From positions 1 through 19,250 of the forward strand of contig JAGXIS010000054.1 in the NCBI GenBank assembly GCA_024635465.1: a stretch of 19,250 nucleotides of DNA. Direction: 5' to 3'. Origin of the DNA: Bacteroidota bacterium (lineage in GTDB: Bacteria; Bacteroidota; Rhodothermia; Balneolales; Balneolaceae). Below the pieces are notes generated by a model that worked only from the letters and a program-made list of their open reading frames with translations, ran no database searches and was not told the origin of the DNA. Both the position numbers and the translations under genes were made by a program. Below, in pieces: positions 1-7,042 of this stretch (positions are counted from its first letter, which is position 1; each line of letters starts with the position of its first letter).

Positions 1-407
1 AGGGCTTTATACTTCTGGATGAAGATGGGAACATTGCGCAACGGTTTATGAATGGCATTTACGATCAAGAAAGTAGCATTGATCCCACACAACTGCTCCG
101 TGTAATTTATAATGGTGATACAAAACTGTTAGCCCAACATAAAACTTCATTCTCGAAGAATGCCGGGCGCGATCCTTTCAATAATGTACCTTACAGTGAG
201 TTCAAGGACAATGTGGATTATTTCATTGTTAGTGAAAATGGAGATGTCAAAGAAACCCGTATTCGCCGAAGGAATCTAATCAGGGACCTAAGTAGCTATG
301 AACGTGAATTGAATGAATATGTTAGATCGTCACGTTTGAAAGTTAATACAGAGGAAGAAGCCATGGCCCTGTTGAATTATTATGATCAGCTAGATAATAA
401 TGAGTAG
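1..407 (+). CDS. C-terminal part of an unrecognised protein (5' end outside window)
   Basis: The reading frame is open from the first base (first whole codon at position 3) to a TAG stop at 405-407, so the gene begins before the window. The ATG at 48 is internal, because in-frame coding (FILLDEDGNIAQRF) precedes it. The visible 135 residues are hydrophilic and charged, with no membrane segment. They contain a basic stretch (RIRRRNLIRDL) followed by a helical-looking acidic end (NYYDQLDNNE). The opening LLDEDGNIAQRF resembles a beta-hairpin read-out strand, but I do not recognise the family and assign no function. No intrinsic terminator is obvious just after the stop. Confidence 0.6.
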   Translation, partial: GFILLDEDGNIAQRFMNGIYDQESSIDPTQLLRVIYNGDTKLLAQHKTSFSKNAGRDPFNNVPYSEFKDNVDYFIVSENGDVKETRIRRRNLIRDLSSYERELNEYVRSSRLKVNTEEEAMALLNYYDQLDNNE

Positions 408-541
408 ACTTCTCAGACTCATTAAGTGATTATCCAAGAGAGTTTAAAAACAACATCATCATGTTTGTTGTAGGTATTGGGTTTTAAGCTTGAAGGCACT
501 ACCCCCTCAGGTTATGTGAAATCGGTTTCTTAAGAGAAGTG

Positions 542-563
542 GTCAATCTTAAGTGGGATTGAC
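542..563. repeat. Perfect 7-bp inverted repeat before the YceI-like gene
   Basis: GTCAATC (542-548) and GATTGAC (557-563) are exact reverse complements separated by 8 nt. The element lies 63 bp upstream of the ATG at 626. No T-run follows, so it is not a classical terminator. It could be an operator or a leader hairpin. Its role is inferred from position only. Confidence 0.4.
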
Positions 564-625
564 GAAAAATGCTCTGAAAAGGGCTTTAGTTTTACCTGAT
601 ATATAATCCCTAAGCCACATTCAAC

Positions 626-1213
626 ATGGTCAAAAATATTTTAAAATCTGTTTTATTACTGTTTTTATTAACCGCTGCAACAAAAACAACTTCTACTACC
701 TACAAGCTGGATACGGCACATACTTTTATCCAATTCAGTTGTGAAAGATTTATGGTGGGTGAGGTAACAGGAAAGTTCAAGGATTTTGACGGTAGCATAA
801 CCTACGATCCGGGGAATCCTGAATCCATGAATATTGATGTTACTATACAGACCCGAAGTCTGGATACCGATCATGAAACGCGCGACTCCCATTTGCGTGG
901 AGAAACCTGGCTCCATGTCGAAAAGTATCCACTGATTAAGTTTAAATCAAAAAAGATCGAAAAGGAAGGAGATCAACTAAAGGTTACTGGAGACTTAACC
1001 ATCCACGGGGTCACTAATGAAGTGGAGTTTCCTTTTACTTTAAAAGGTCCATTTGAAGATCCTACAGGAAATCTGACAGTAGGACTGGCGGGAGAACTGA
1101 CTATAAACAGGCAGGATTACGGAATTAACTTCAGTAGAATTATGGATAACGGCGAGTTCTTTATTGGTAATAATGTGAAAATTGATATTCAAGCCCTGAC
1201 TATAGCACAATGA
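626..1213 (+). CDS. YceI-family exported protein (lipocalin-like, isoprenoid-binding type)
   Basis: This is a 195-residue protein with a hydrophobic signal peptide (about residues 5-20). The mature part carries the YceI pattern: YKLDTAHTFIQFS (26-38), TRDSHLRGETWL (85-96), YPLIKFKS (101-108), GDLTIHGVT (122-130) and NRQDYGI (161-167). The length matches the family, which folds as an extended antiparallel beta-barrel binding polyisoprenoid or other amphiphilic lipids in the periplasm. Members are often linked to stress or respiration, but none of that can be shown here. The ATG at 626 gives a proper signal sequence directly. The next gene, a Crp/Fnr-type regulator, starts 174 bp downstream after a gap with its own palindrome, so co-transcription is uncertain. 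The family call is firm; the ligand is unknown. Confidence 0.9.
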   Translation: MVKNILKSVLLLFLLTAATKTTSTTYKLDTAHTFIQFSCERFMVGEVTGKFKDFDGSITYDPGNPESMNIDVTIQTRSLDTDHETRDSHLRGETWLHVEKYPLIKFKSKKIEKEGDQLKVTGDLTIHGVTNEVEFPFTLKGPFEDPTGNLTVGLAGELTINRQDYGINFSRIMDNGEFFIGNNVKIDIQALTIAQ

Positions 1214-1269
1214 CTAAGTATATTACTAAGGTTTAGGTGTTGTTAAATGCCCCATTTTGAGTTTAGTTG

Positions 1270-1279
1270 CTAAATTTAG
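1270..1279. promoter_or_regulatory. Palindrome CTAAATTTAG upstream of the Crp/Fnr-type gene
   Basis: A perfect 10-bp palindrome is flanked on both sides by related half-words: TTTAG at 1262-1266 and CTTAG at 1283-1287. Together these form a cluster of TTTAG/CTAAA-like half-sites about 110 bp before the regulator. It may be an operator, possibly for autoregulation. It is AT-rich, so chance is a real alternative. Confidence 0.25.
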
Positions 1280-1387
1280 TGACTTAGCTACGTTGTTTGT
1301 TTACCTAATCATTATGAATCTTTTATATTAAGTGTTGGTTTCCATATTTCGATTTTTGAAAAATGATCTACCTAGTAATTTTTGTAT

Positions 1388-1981
1388 ATGGACAAATCTG
1401 ACCAGTCGGTAGAAAGAGTAAAAAAAGATATCAGTAGGTACATTGAACTGCCGGAAGAGGAGTGGTTGTTGTTTAAATCCCATCTGAATTTTTTAGCCCT
1501 TCAAAAGGGAGAATTCCTTCATAAAGCTGGAAATAAAACGAACAGAATTTACTTCACTTTAAAAGGATGTATCAGAACCTATAATCTTAAAGATGGAAAA
1601 GAGAAAAATTATAATTTCCATTTTGAGGACGATTGGTATGCCCCTTACTATAGCATATTAACCGATAAAGCTTGCAGTTTAAATGCTCAAGCAATTGAAG
1701 ATACCGAGTTGTTTTATCTGACAATTCAAGATTTGAATCAAATGTATGAATTGGGGAAAAATTGGCAAAAACTTGGGCGACTTTTAGCCGAAAAGGTTTT
1801 TATTGAAAAAGAAAAAAAAGAAGAGCAACTTCGGTTTAACAATCCCGAAGAACATTACAAGCTGCTGTTGATGGAAAAACCGCGCTTTGTAAACCGTGTT
1901 CAACAGTACCACCTGGCATCCTATCTCGATATTTCCCCCGAAACGTTAAGCCGTATCAGAAATCGGCTCAGGAATCAATAA
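1388..1981 (+). CDS. Crp/Fnr-family transcriptional regulator
   Basis: Starting at the ATG at 1388 gives 197 residues. A TTG two codons earlier (1382) is possible but less likely. The N-terminal two thirds form a cyclic-nucleotide-binding-like beta-roll, with the typical LQKGEFLHKAG turn, IYFTLKGCIRTY strand and FEDDWYAP segment. A long linking helix rich in Lys/Glu (about 125-150) follows, then a C-terminal helix-turn-helix ending in YLDISPETLSRIRNRL. The canonical Arg-Ser cAMP phosphate-binding pair is not evident in the pocket region, as in many Bacteroidota Crp-like proteins, so the effector is probably not cAMP. Such regulators often act on neighbouring genes. The flanking YceI-like and serine hydrolase genes are candidates, by inference only. 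No Cys cluster for an Fe-S centre is visible, arguing against a true Fnr. Confidence 0.88.
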   Translation: MDKSDQSVERVKKDISRYIELPEEEWLLFKSHLNFLALQKGEFLHKAGNKTNRIYFTLKGCIRTYNLKDGKEKNYNFHFEDDWYAPYYSILTDKACSLNAQAIEDTELFYLTIQDLNQMYELGKNWQKLGRLLAEKVFIEKEKKEEQLRFNNPEEHYKLLLMEKPRFVNRVQQYHLASYLDISPETLSRIRNRLRNQ

Positions 1982-2052
1982 GAACTCTTTAAATTTCCAC
2001 CATTCAGCACTATTTATTGATCCAAATCAATTTAATTAAGCTTTACATTCTT

Positions 2053-2060
2053 TAGTTTTG
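2053..2060 (+). promoter_or_regulatory. Bacteroidota-type -7 promoter box (TAnnTTTG)
   Basis: TAGTTTTG at 2053-2060 matches the TAnnTTTG -7 element exactly and lies 30 bp before the ATG at 2091. That is a plausible distance for a short leader. A good TTG -33 element at the usual spacing is not evident; the nearest TTG, at 2017-2019, is too far upstream. This is therefore a candidate promoter for the serine hydrolase/ParB-like pair. Confidence 0.4.
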
Positions 2061-2090
2061 TCTGTTTATCAAATTTAACAATATGACAGA

Positions 2091-3248
2091 ATGAGAAAAT
2101 TAAAAATAGCTGGAACGGTATTATTAGTTATCAGCGTAGTACTTCTTTTAACCTGGAAGTCTATTTTTGTAACCCGGGTTTTGGTTTGGAATCATGTATC
2201 TATTGAAGATTATAAGATATTTCCCGAACGACAGATCGAAGCCCCCGAATCAACTTATTTTTTTCCAAAAGATACGTCCAAATTAGATCTTGAAAACCTC
2301 AATGAAGATTTTCAGGATAAATTCGGTTTCCAGAATATAACCGATCTCAATCACCTCTTGGATGCTACGGAGTCAACCGCTTTTCTAATTCTGAAAAACG
2401 ATACGCTGATTTATGAAAAGTATTTCAATAGGTATGATCGCAACTCTATTAATACATCATTCTCTACATCAAAATCTATTACCTCTGCGTTAATCGGAAT
2501 AGCTATTTCGGAAGGATATATTGATAGCATTGATGATCCGATAAGTAAATATATTGAGGAGGTAAAGGGGAAAGGAGATCGAATTACGATTCGAAATCTG
2601 ATTACCATGGCCTCGGGAATAGAATATAACACGGAAAGTGAAGTCTTCGGAGATGAAGCGCGAGCCTATTATGAACCCAATCTCAAAAAATATGCCATGG
2701 ATTTCGAGGTCGGAGAAGATCCGGGAAACACTTTTGAGTATAACAATATCAATCCGCTACTTCTGGGAATTATTCTTGAAAGAGCTACAGGAAGGAGCGT
2801 TTCAAAATATCTCGAAGAAAAAATATGGAAACCAATCGGGGCGGAGTATCCAGCAAGCTGGTCTTTGGATCATCAGGGCTTTGAAAAAATGGAGAGTGGG
2901 ATAAATGCAAGAGCTATAGATTTTCTGAAAATTGGCCGGCTGTATTTGCAAAATGGCATGTGGAATGATAATGAGATTGTATCAACCGAATACATTAGGG
3001 AATCAACTTCTCTTTCGGAAGACCCCGTTCTGAATAATATTCGGGGAGGTGATTTTAGTTATAAATATTATTGGTGGCTTTACCCTCGGCCTGAAGGAAG
3101 AAATGACTACTGGGCAGATGGAAATTTAGGACAGTTTATCTATGTATCCCCAGAAACTGACATCGTTATAGTACGACACGGTAAAGCATATAACTATGGC
3201 GGTTGGCCTGATTTCTTCTATAAGCTTACCAATGAATTAACGAATTAA
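2091..3248 (+). CDS. Beta-lactamase-fold serine hydrolase (class C/esterase type), membrane-anchored
   Basis: This 385-residue protein has an N-terminal hydrophobic segment (about 6-22) without a clear cleavage site or lipobox, so it is probably anchored in the inner membrane with the enzyme outside. The catalytic pattern of the serine hydrolase family (PF00144) is visible. The nucleophile motif S125-T-S-K128 lies in TSFSTSKSITSALIG, and the second motif Y217-N-N219 lies in FEYNNINPLLLG. A late strand, VIVRHGK (360-365), stands where KTG occurs in beta-lactamases. The missing KTG points to an esterase, amidase or 6-aminohexanoate-dimer-hydrolase-like activity rather than a true beta-lactamase. 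ATG 2091 is preceded by a tiny ATG-ACA-GAA-TGA overlapping it, which is probably meaningless. The ParB-like gene follows after 6 bp, suggesting one transcript. Substrate unknown. Confidence 0.88.
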   Translation: MRKLKIAGTVLLVISVVLLLTWKSIFVTRVLVWNHVSIEDYKIFPERQIEAPESTYFFPKDTSKLDLENLNEDFQDKFGFQNITDLNHLLDATESTAFLILKNDTLIYEKYFNRYDRNSINTSFSTSKSITSALIGIAISEGYIDSIDDPISKYIEEVKGKGDRITIRNLITMASGIEYNTESEVFGDEARAYYEPNLKKYAMDFEVGEDPGNTFEYNNINPLLLGIILERATGRSVSKYLEEKIWKPIGAEYPASWSLDHQGFEKMESGINARAIDFLKIGRLYLQNGMWNDNEIVSTEYIRESTSLSEDPVLNNIRGGDFSYKYYWWLYPRPEGRNDYWADGNLGQFIYVSPETDIVIVRHGKAYNYGGWPDFFYKLTNELTN

Positions 3249-3254
3249 TTTGCC

Positions 3255-3629
3255 ATGAGAAAACAATACTATTTTCGTCCTTCTAAAAATGGATTCTATG
3301 CATGGGATGTAGATCGACTTATTAAATTGACCAAAAACTCAGAGGTTAAACAGATCAGCTTAGACTCAATTAAAGAAATTGATGGAAATCATTGGTTTAA
3401 TAATAATGAAGAGCCCACTTGCCAATTAATTTTTGAACATGCCAAGTTAATCCAAGAAGCTGATCTAAATTATCCTATCATACTTGCCGAAGATGGCCGG
3501 GTAATGGATGGTATGCACAGAGTTGGCAAAGCACTTATTCATGGGCAGAATACTATAGATGCCGTCCAGTTCGAGCAAGACCCAGAACCCGGCCATACAG
3601 ACGTGTATCCTGACGAACTCCAATACTAA
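3255..3629 (+). CDS. Small ParB/sulfiredoxin-like domain protein
   Basis: This 124-residue soluble protein has no signal peptide. Its second half contains YPIILAEDGRVMDGMHRVGKALI (73-95), which matches the ParB/sulfiredoxin (ParB_N-like) core: a strand, a turn, then D85-G-M-H-R89 in place of the GxxR nucleotide-binding box. The opening YYFRPSKNGFYAWDVDRLI and the ending DPEPGHTDVYPDELQY are typical of a conserved stand-alone family often auto-annotated as chromosome partitioning ParB. It lacks the HTH and dimer domains of true ParB, so a segregation role is unlikely. ParB-like folds can be CTPases, nucleases or kinases; which applies here is unknown. It starts 6 bp after the serine hydrolase stop, so the two are probably co-transcribed. 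It faces the next operon tail to tail across only 8 bp. Confidence 0.75.
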   Translation: MRKQYYFRPSKNGFYAWDVDRLIKLTKNSEVKQISLDSIKEIDGNHWFNNNEEPTCQLIFEHAKLIQEADLNYPIILAEDGRVMDGMHRVGKALIHGQNTIDAVQFEQDPEPGHTDVYPDELQY

Positions 3630-3637
3630 CAAGTCAT

Positions 3638-4171
3638 CTACCCGGGATTATGAGCAGTACTATCAGCAAAAAAAGCATCATAAGGAGCCGGGCTAAATCC
3701 ATCTAATAAAAACTTCCAAGACCCGTCTTGTTGAAGCCCCATAGTAACTACAAATTTACCTACGTTTCCGCCTTCCTGAAATTCTTGCTCATCTACTGAT
3801 TTTGATTGAATTAGGTAGTAACCTATATCATAAGCGAGACTGTCGCCAATCTCCCTTTTTATTATTCTGAATGAGATATTTAGATCGTTACCATTGTTTT
3901 CTGCCCATTCAAAATAGTTTGCAAAACCTTGCCTGATTTGACTACGACTTGTCATCGTAGCTTGAGTAGGATCACCCGGTAAATAATGAGCATCTTCTGT
4001 ATAAAGATTCGTCACTAAGTCAACGTCCAGTGTTTGATAAGATTCAGAAAAGTCTTGATACAAACGGTCTATTGATTTTGATGCCTCTTCCTTATTCGTT
4101 TCATTAACTTCTGAATTACATGATGTAAATAAGAATAGGGTTGTTAGACAAATGATGAATAAACGGTTCAT
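3638..4171 (-). CDS. SnoaL/DUF4440-like (NTF2 fold) lipoprotein
   Basis: An upstream ATG at 4183 would add four residues. I prefer the ATG at 4171, which starts a clean lipoprotein signal (MNRLFIICLTTLFLFTSC) with the lipobox FTSC, the Cys being residue 18 from this start. The mature part, about 160 residues, shows the NTF2-like pattern. A helix (SIDRLYQDFSESYQTLDVDLVTNLY) leads into YTEDAHYLPGDP and a second helix (RQGFANYFEW). Long strands ending WKFLLDGFSP follow. DUF4440/SnoaL-like proteins range from ketosteroid-isomerase-type enzymes to ligand-binding domains, and no catalytic pair can be assigned. It is the last gene of a minus-strand unit, 16 bp after the serine hydrolase stop (4 bp if the longer start is used). 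Lipidation suggests it acts on the same envelope substrate as that hydrolase, by inference. Confidence 0.78.
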   Translation of the reverse strand: MNRLFIICLTTLFLFTSCNSEVNETNKEEASKSIDRLYQDFSESYQTLDVDLVTNLYTEDAHYLPGDPTQATMTSRSQIRQGFANYFEWAENNGNDLNISFRIIKREIGDSLAYDIGYYLIQSKSVDEQEFQEGGNVGKFVVTMGLQQDGSWKFLLDGFSPAPYDAFFADSTAHNPG

Positions 4172-4187
4172 GATGTGGATCATAAGT

Positions 4188-5297
4188 TTAGGATTTTACT
4201 GCAGGTAAAATAAATCTATCAAAAATTGTTTGTGTGATATTCGGACGTTCCAGGTTCCAAGCCGTAATAACACAAATTAGATTCTGTTCAGGCCAGATAA
4301 TAAGATTTTGCCCACCGGCTCCGCGAGCCATGAATATCTTTTCAGTGTCTTTGGATGAATTGTGATCTTTAAATCGAGGATTAATCCACCAAAAATATCC
4401 ATAATCATATGTATAGAATGGATTTTCTTCTGCATTTTCTATGTGCGGATGTGTTGCTTCTTCTACATACCATTCAGGAATAATTTGTTTAGATTTCCAG
4501 CGACCTTTGTTAAGGTATAAATACCCTATTTTGGCAAGATCAACAGGACGCAAATAAATTAAGGCGTGTCCGTTATTTTCCGGTCCGCCATTTCCCTGCC
4601 AAAAATTATAATTAGTTATTGATAAAGGCTCAAAAAGATAATTTTGAGCAAACTCTATGATGGATTGTCCGGATGCTTGTTGGATCAGTCCTGTTACAAG
4701 AGTAGGATTACCATTCTGATATTGAAAAGAAGTACCGGGAGAATCAGTAACCGGTAAGTCCAGTATTTTTTTATACCAATCCCCTCTATATCCCAGGATT
4801 TCATTCCATGTATTATTCGGATTGTTCCATCCGTCTTCCCATTCAAACTCAGATTGCATAGTCATTAAATGGCGCAATGAAATAGCTGTTTTATTTGAAG
4901 TCAGATTCACTACATTAAAACTGTCTTCAAAAAAAGGCAGAATTGGAACATCTACTACATCTATATATTCGTTTTGAATGGCAATACCGGCATAGGTTGC
5001 AATAATACTTTTAGTAATGGATTGAAGAGATTGTAATGAATCTCTATGCCATCCATTAAAATAATTTTCATAAGCAAGAAAACCATCCTTGATAACAACA
5101 ACCGAATGGATTTCACCGAAAACCCCGGTCGATATTTCATTCTCCATTGATTCAAATTGTCTTATGTCAAAATCAAATTCGCTGGCAGATTTTTGGTCCC
5201 AGTTATTTCCAGGGAATACTTGACCGAACAAGGATGAAACGCTGGCCAAATGAAGAAATACAATGATTAATAAAGAAATTAAACCCTTCATTTTCAT
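4188..5297 (-). CDS. Exported beta-lactamase-fold serine hydrolase
   Basis: This 369-residue protein has a cleavable-looking signal peptide, with hydrophobic residues about 5-24 and cleavage likely near SLFGQ-V. Catalytic motifs of the class C beta-lactamase/esterase family are present: S93-I-T-K96 in LQSLQSITKSII and Y193-Q-N195 in SFQYQNGNPTL. The C-terminal block LAKIGYLYLNKGRWKSKQIIP (255-273) and the late strand NLICVITAW (339-347) follow the family, but no KTG triad is seen. It resembles the 2091-3248 protein in architecture but is clearly diverged and has a different export signal. Its start overlaps the stop of the DUF4350-like gene by 4 bp, giving translational coupling. The DUF4440-like lipoprotein follows. 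Probably a periplasmic esterase or amidase; substrate unknown. Confidence 0.88.
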   Translation of the reverse strand: MKMKGLISLLIIVFLHLASVSSLFGQVFPGNNWDQKSASEFDFDIRQFESMENEISTGVFGEIHSVVVIKDGFLAYENYFNGWHRDSLQSLQSITKSIIATYAGIAIQNEYIDVVDVPILPFFEDSFNVVNLTSNKTAISLRHLMTMQSEFEWEDGWNNPNNTWNEILGYRGDWYKKILDLPVTDSPGTSFQYQNGNPTLVTGLIQQASGQSIIEFAQNYLFEPLSITNYNFWQGNGGPENNGHALIYLRPVDLAKIGYLYLNKGRWKSKQIIPEWYVEEATHPHIENAEENPFYTYDYGYFWWINPRFKDHNSSKDTEKIFMARGAGGQNLIIWPEQNLICVITAWNLERPNITQTIFDRFILPAVKS

Positions 5298-6208
5298 TTT
5301 TTGCTAAACTCAGGATCTAACCAATGAATGACATTTAATAAAAAATGAGCATTTTGAGGTGCATTCGGATCAGTAAAACCTACTTTCAGATTTTGACTTT
5401 CAACAATTTGAGCAGTAAACATGGCTGCTTCTCCAAAAACTGCTAATTTACCATTGTCAAAATTCATGATAGCTCCCTGGCTCCACCCTTCTACAGAATA
5501 TTGTGGTGTATCTGCACTAAATTGCCAGGCAGTCTCCGGCATCAATGTATAGTGGTCGTTACCAAACTCAATAACAGAAACGGCCCCTTCAGGTATTTCA
5601 AAAGCCTGACCGGTATAGGTAGCCACTGAATCAATATCATTGGTAATTGGTAAATCTTTTAATGTATTCTCCATTTTTGAAAATACAGCGGGGGGCCATG
5701 TTTGTTGCTGTTTCATTGCAAAACCATTATTGAAAGTAAATCCAAAGGCTTTTGCTAATTCTGCATTTGCTCCAGGATACGGCATATGATCTGCAATCAG
5801 GAAGAGACTACCGCCATTGGATACCCAATCCTGCAAATGTTGAATTTCTTGTGCAGAAAAGGCTGAAGGTGTAGGGAGTGTCCAGTTGCCGAGATTGGAT
5901 TCGTGCAAGGCATTGGCAATAACCAGTATGGAACAATCTGCAGATATTCCCTCTTCAAAATCATCGCTGATTGACAATAATCTATACCCGTCTTTTTTCA
6001 AATAAGCGCCAAATGGAGCAAATCCACGATCAAGAGTATGTAAATTGTTATGAGCTGTATCTATACAAATTTTAGGCCCCGCTTCTTCCTGATAGGCTGG
6101 ATTTTCAATCTCAGGAATGTCGGTAATATCAGGTACTTGTTGACCAAAAAGAGAGATCGAGTTTATTAAAAGTGAAAGTACAGTAAGGCAGAGTGCTTTT
6201 CTAACCAT
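5294..6208 (-). CDS. Exported DUF4350-like (glutamine-amidotransferase-like fold) protein
   Basis: This is a 304-residue protein with a signal peptide (about 1-22, cleavage near LFGQ). The pattern fits DUF4350/GATase-like proteins. It has a strand and turn ICIDTAHNNLHTLD (48-60), a domain that re-reads the sugar-or-peptide-like context LVIANALH (95-102), then LQDWVSNGGSLFLIADHMPYPG (125-146), where a glycine-rich loop leads to Asp140-His141. GKLAVFGEAAMFTAQ comes near the end. Known relatives occur with transport or polysaccharide-related genes and mostly lack the Cys nucleophile of true amidotransferases; here too no Cys sits at the elbow. It is therefore more likely a binding or scaffold protein than an amidase. 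It is first in the minus-strand unit and overlaps the serine hydrolase start by 4 bp (ATGA). No clear promoter is visible upstream. Confidence 0.7.
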   Translation of the reverse strand: MVRKALCLTVLSLLINSISLFGQQVPDITDIPEIENPAYQEEAGPKICIDTAHNNLHTLDRGFAPFGAYLKKDGYRLLSISDDFEEGISADCSILVIANALHESNLGNWTLPTPSAFSAQEIQHLQDWVSNGGSLFLIADHMPYPGANAELAKAFGFTFNNGFAMKQQQTWPPAVFSKMENTLKDLPITNDIDSVATYTGQAFEIPEGAVSVIEFGNDHYTLMPETAWQFSADTPQYSVEGWSQGAIMNFDNGKLAVFGEAAMFTAQIVESQNLKVGFTDPNAPQNAHFLLNVIHWLDPEFSKK

Positions 6209-6368
6209 GGTATAGGTTAAGTTGGAAGATAAGAATCAGTCGTATTTTAAAAATAACGAATGTTCGCTGTCATAAAATTGTATAAATATGATCATTAATA
6301 GAATTGAAGCGAAACTGTTTTCAGATATTTAGGCTGATAATTAAAAACCTTACTAACTATGAAAATAA

Positions 6369-6713
6369 TTATAGATTTAAGGATTGCTCTGTTGACAAAC
6401 CTGCATCATCTGTTACTATACAAGTAACTACCGGACTCGTTCCTTCATTTTTTTCAGCTATTATAGAATACCGATTGGGTCCTGATGAAGCACTTCCATT
6501 AGCAATAGTCAAAGTATAATCAAGATTCTCACTGGAAGTGTCTTCATCACTTGCGACACATATCACCAATGTTTTGTCACCTGTCTCTACCACTTCTTCA
6601 GCAGCAAATAAAGTTATGATCTCTGGTGCTATGGGTTCCGGTTCGCTATCAGTAGAACAAGAAGTGACGAAGATAAAAATGAGCAGTAAAAAGAAAATAT
6701 TTTTCGTAGTCAT
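6369..6713 (-). CDS. Small lipoprotein with PKD/Ig-like domain
   Basis: This 114-residue protein begins with a textbook lipoprotein signal ending in the lipobox VTSC (Cys19). An acidic, proline-rich linker (STDSEPEPIAPE) follows. The remainder has alternating strands with TLVICVASDED and TSPVVTCIVTDDAGLSTEQSL, the VTDDAGLS turn being typical of PKD or cadherin-like beta-sandwich repeats. One repeat unit alone fits this length. It is probably exposed on the outer membrane or in the periplasm; function unknown. It stands alone, 160 bp upstream of the next minus-strand operon in the direction of transcription. Two plus-strand frames over the same bases look like shadows, because the lipobox and fold pattern are on this strand. 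Confidence 0.72.
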   Translation of the reverse strand: MTTKNIFFLLLIFIFVTSCSTDSEPEPIAPEIITLFAAEEVVETGDKTLVICVASDEDTSSENLDYTLTIANGSASSGPNRYSIIAEKNEGTSPVVTCIVTDDAGLSTEQSLNL

Positions 6714-7042
6714 AATTTTGATTTAGTTAGATCCATATATGTGAAATGAATGCATTCACATTTTCAGAATGGTTAATGAAATTTATTTTAAACCGCTCAA
6801 AATCTTTCTTGAGATTGGACCGGTTTTTAATCTAAAATATTTATAGAGGAGTAAATCTTATTGTAGATAAAGTTTGCAGGGGCATCTTAAACATCTTTCT
6901 GAGTTTATTAAAAATTGAACCTTAGAAAGGATAACACATTTAGTTTACTTGAAGTAAATTTTAAGCCCAAGCAGGTATATTTTGTGATAGAATGTGTTTT
7001 CTCCGTGATAAACATAGATCCTGATCAGTATTCAGAATCGTA
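6714..7042. other. 329-bp non-coding gap between two minus-strand genes
   Basis: No convincing ORF or RNA gene is seen. It holds a perfect 12-bp palindrome TGAATGCATTCA (6747-6758), 34 bp upstream of the small lipoprotein start and possibly an operator. It also holds a stem-loop with outer arms AAACCG (6790-6795) and CGGTTT (6821-6826) and an inner CTCAA/TTGAG pair, followed on the plus strand by a few T. On the minus strand the T-run is poor, so I do not call it a terminator for the permease gene. Confidence 0.4.
6747..6758. promoter_or_regulatory. 12-bp perfect palindrome upstream of small lipoprotein
   Basis: TGAATGCATTCA is fully self-complementary and lies 34-45 bp before the lipoprotein start codon on the minus strand, where an operator or promoter element would sit. 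Nothing else identifies the binding protein. Confidence 0.25.

Noticed and set aside
602..607. TATAAT with TTGACG upstream as a sigma70-like promoter for the YceI-like gene
   Set aside because: The spacing between the two boxes is about 37 bp, far from 17, and this group uses a different promoter pattern.
1382..1387. TTG start for the Crp/Fnr-type gene
   Set aside because: The ATG two codons later gives a normal N-terminus, so the TTG is not needed.
2638..2904. Plus-strand frame within the first serine hydrolase
   Set aside because: It lies inside a well-supported gene in another frame and has no recognisable pattern.
6304..6726. Two plus-strand frames opposite the small lipoprotein gene
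   Set aside because: The minus strand has a clear lipobox and a beta-sandwich pattern; the plus frames show neither and are shadows.
6790..6826. Stem-loop downstream of the permease gene as a terminator
   Set aside because: On the minus strand the stem is loose and is followed by a mixed A/T tract, more than 200 bp from the stop.
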